A model generated the notes under the pieces. That model saw only the letters and a list, made by a program, of their open reading frames with translations, was not told the origin of the DNA and made no database searches. Positions 6,037 through 6,519 of a stretch of 6,519 nt of DNA are shown piece by piece. The translations under genes were made by a program, and so were the position numbers. Source of the DNA: JASFUX01 sp050050115 (GTDB lineage Bacteria; Pseudomonadota; Alphaproteobacteria; Caulobacterales; Maricaulaceae); the NCBI GenBank assembly GCA_050050115.1, contig JASFUX010000199.1, positions 1 through 6,519 on the forward strand, given 5' to 3'. The first letter of the stretch is position 1; every line of letters starts with the position of its first letter.

Positions 6037-6040
6037 ATGA
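5987..6040 (+). other. Possible 17-residue leader ORF overlapping the next start
   Basis: An ATG at 5987 opens a short frame for MPVAVVIGAFMNGRIIR whose TGA stop (6038-6040) overlaps the ATG of the small secreted protein gene (ATGA, 6037-6040). A second in-frame ATG is at 6017. No clear SD precedes 5987. The overlap could couple translation or be chance; such overlaps arise easily. Confidence 0.2.
6012..6023. promoter_or_regulatory. 12-bp perfect palindrome, candidate operator
   Basis: CGTTCATGAACG is a perfect 12-bp palindrome that ends just before the SD (AAGGA, 6025-6029) of the small secreted protein gene, at the edge of the divergent spacer. Binding of a dimeric regulator is possible. 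No regulator family is identified from it. Confidence 0.35.
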
Positions 6041-6309
6041 AAGCGCTGGTGGTCGCCGCCATGCTTGCTGCATCGGAGCCGGCGCGGGTGCGCGCCAAAC
6101 CCAAGGACGAAGACGAGGATCTTCGCTTGCGGGCCGTGCGTAATCGCTTCTCCGAGGCCGACCTTGAAGACATGTTCGGCGACATGTCGCCGGCCTCGCA
6201 CGAGCGCCCGCCTCTGCCGCAGGCGCCCGAGCCCGACTTCATTCGCTGGGACCCCAGCCAGCCGCCGCCGGCCGAGACGCCTTCCGACGACGCGCCGCTG
6301 GCCGCCTAG
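6037..6309 (+). CDS. Small secreted or periplasmic protein, unknown function
   Basis: I do not recognise this 90-residue protein. It starts with a basic-hydrophobic stretch, MKALVVAAMLAASEPARVRA, that looks like a short and rather weak signal peptide, with possible cleavage near residue 20. The remainder is charged and probably disordered: an acidic-basic patch (KPKDEDEDLRLRAVRNRF, 21-38), a short predicted helix (SEADLEDMFGDM, 39-50), and a proline-rich acidic tail (about 52-90) ending in APLAA. It has no cysteine and no known motif. AAGGA at 6025-6029 lies seven bases before the ATG, which supports this start. It diverges from mccB. Codon use and the clean SD make it likely to be real, but the low-complexity tail gives little family information. 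Confidence 0.65.
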   Translation: MKALVVAAMLAASEPARVRAKPKDEDEDLRLRAVRNRFSEADLEDMFGDMSPASHERPPLPQAPEPDFIRWDPSQPPPAETPSDDAPLAA

Positions 6310-6444
6310 CTTTTTCATCTTGTCCGCCGCTTTACGCGCGTTTCATCGGCCTGCTGTTGGCGCCGACCCGTGCGAGGTGCATGCTCGCGCCGAACGGCGG
6401 CGCACGCGCGACCGCCTGGAGGAGAACGCCGGAGAGCCCGCGCC
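6310..6444. other. Short intergenic gap
   Basis: This 135-base gap follows the small secreted protein gene. Five Ts at 6311-6315 follow the stop codon directly, but I see no good stem in front of them. A 7-bp stem with one G-T pair is possible at 6370-6376/6384-6390. No gene is supported here. Confidence 0.4.
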
Positions 6445-6519
6445 ATGAAGCTGCTCCGCGGCGCCTGGGGGTCGACGTCGGCGCTCGCCGACCGGCCGAG
6501 CCTCGCCGACCTGCCGCTA
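6445..6519 (+). CDS. Start of an unidentified gene, cut by the window end
   Basis: Only 25 codons are visible, opening with MKLLRGAWGSTSALADRPSL and still open at the window edge. GGAGAG at 6431-6436 lies eight bases before the ATG, a normal SD, and the GC-rich codon pattern fits coding DNA. There is too little sequence to name a family; the opening does not look like a signal peptide. The gene lies on the same strand as the small secreted protein gene, 135 bases downstream. Confidence 0.5.
   Translation, partial: MKLLRGAWGSTSALADRPSLADLPL

Noticed and set aside
5768..6073. N-terminal extension of mccB by 102 codons
   Set aside because: Family homology and a strong SD place the start at the GTG at 5767. 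The extension is Pro/Arg-rich and crosses the divergent spacer and the next gene's start.

Overview
The window is GC-rich (local counts of about 65-70% over most genes) and gene-dense. Its gene set is consistent with a free-living proteobacterium. I would guess an alphaproteobacterium, in the Caulobacterales/Hyphomonadaceae direction, but only from base composition and gene style. There are no rRNA, tRNA, CRISPR or transposase features. I see no complete new multi-gene system. The interest lies in small uncharacterised genes, structured intergenic DNA and one AT-richer gene inserted in a conserved setting.

Left part (1-1821): a flavin reductase-domain protein on the minus strand (30-503) diverges from a plus-strand pair. 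The pair is a compact SdpI-family membrane protein (629-997) and, 41 nt later, a LamG/jelly-roll lipoprotein (1039-1821). Both have clear Shine-Dalgarno (SD) sequences and probably form one transcription unit directed at the cell envelope. A nested dyad lies in the divergent spacer.

Middle part (1822-2537): a 334-base non-coding stretch holds several perfect or near-perfect hairpins, including a possible terminator. It is followed by an unrecognised 105-residue protein (2156-2473), which converges on the minus-strand block.

Right part (2538-5767, minus strand): the order of transcription is mccB (the carboxyltransferase subunit of 3-methylcrotonyl-CoA carboxylase, leucine catabolism), a two-helix membrane protein of clearly lower GC whose start abuts the mccB stop codon, and a two-domain rhodanese-type sulfurtransferase. 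Spacing permits one operon, but the functions do not obviously belong together, and no biotin-carboxylase partner (mccA) is present in the window.

Right end (5768-6519): a 269-base divergent spacer with a 12-bp palindrome precedes a small secreted proline/acid-rich protein (6037-6309). A short gap follows, then the first 25 codons of a gene that runs off the window.
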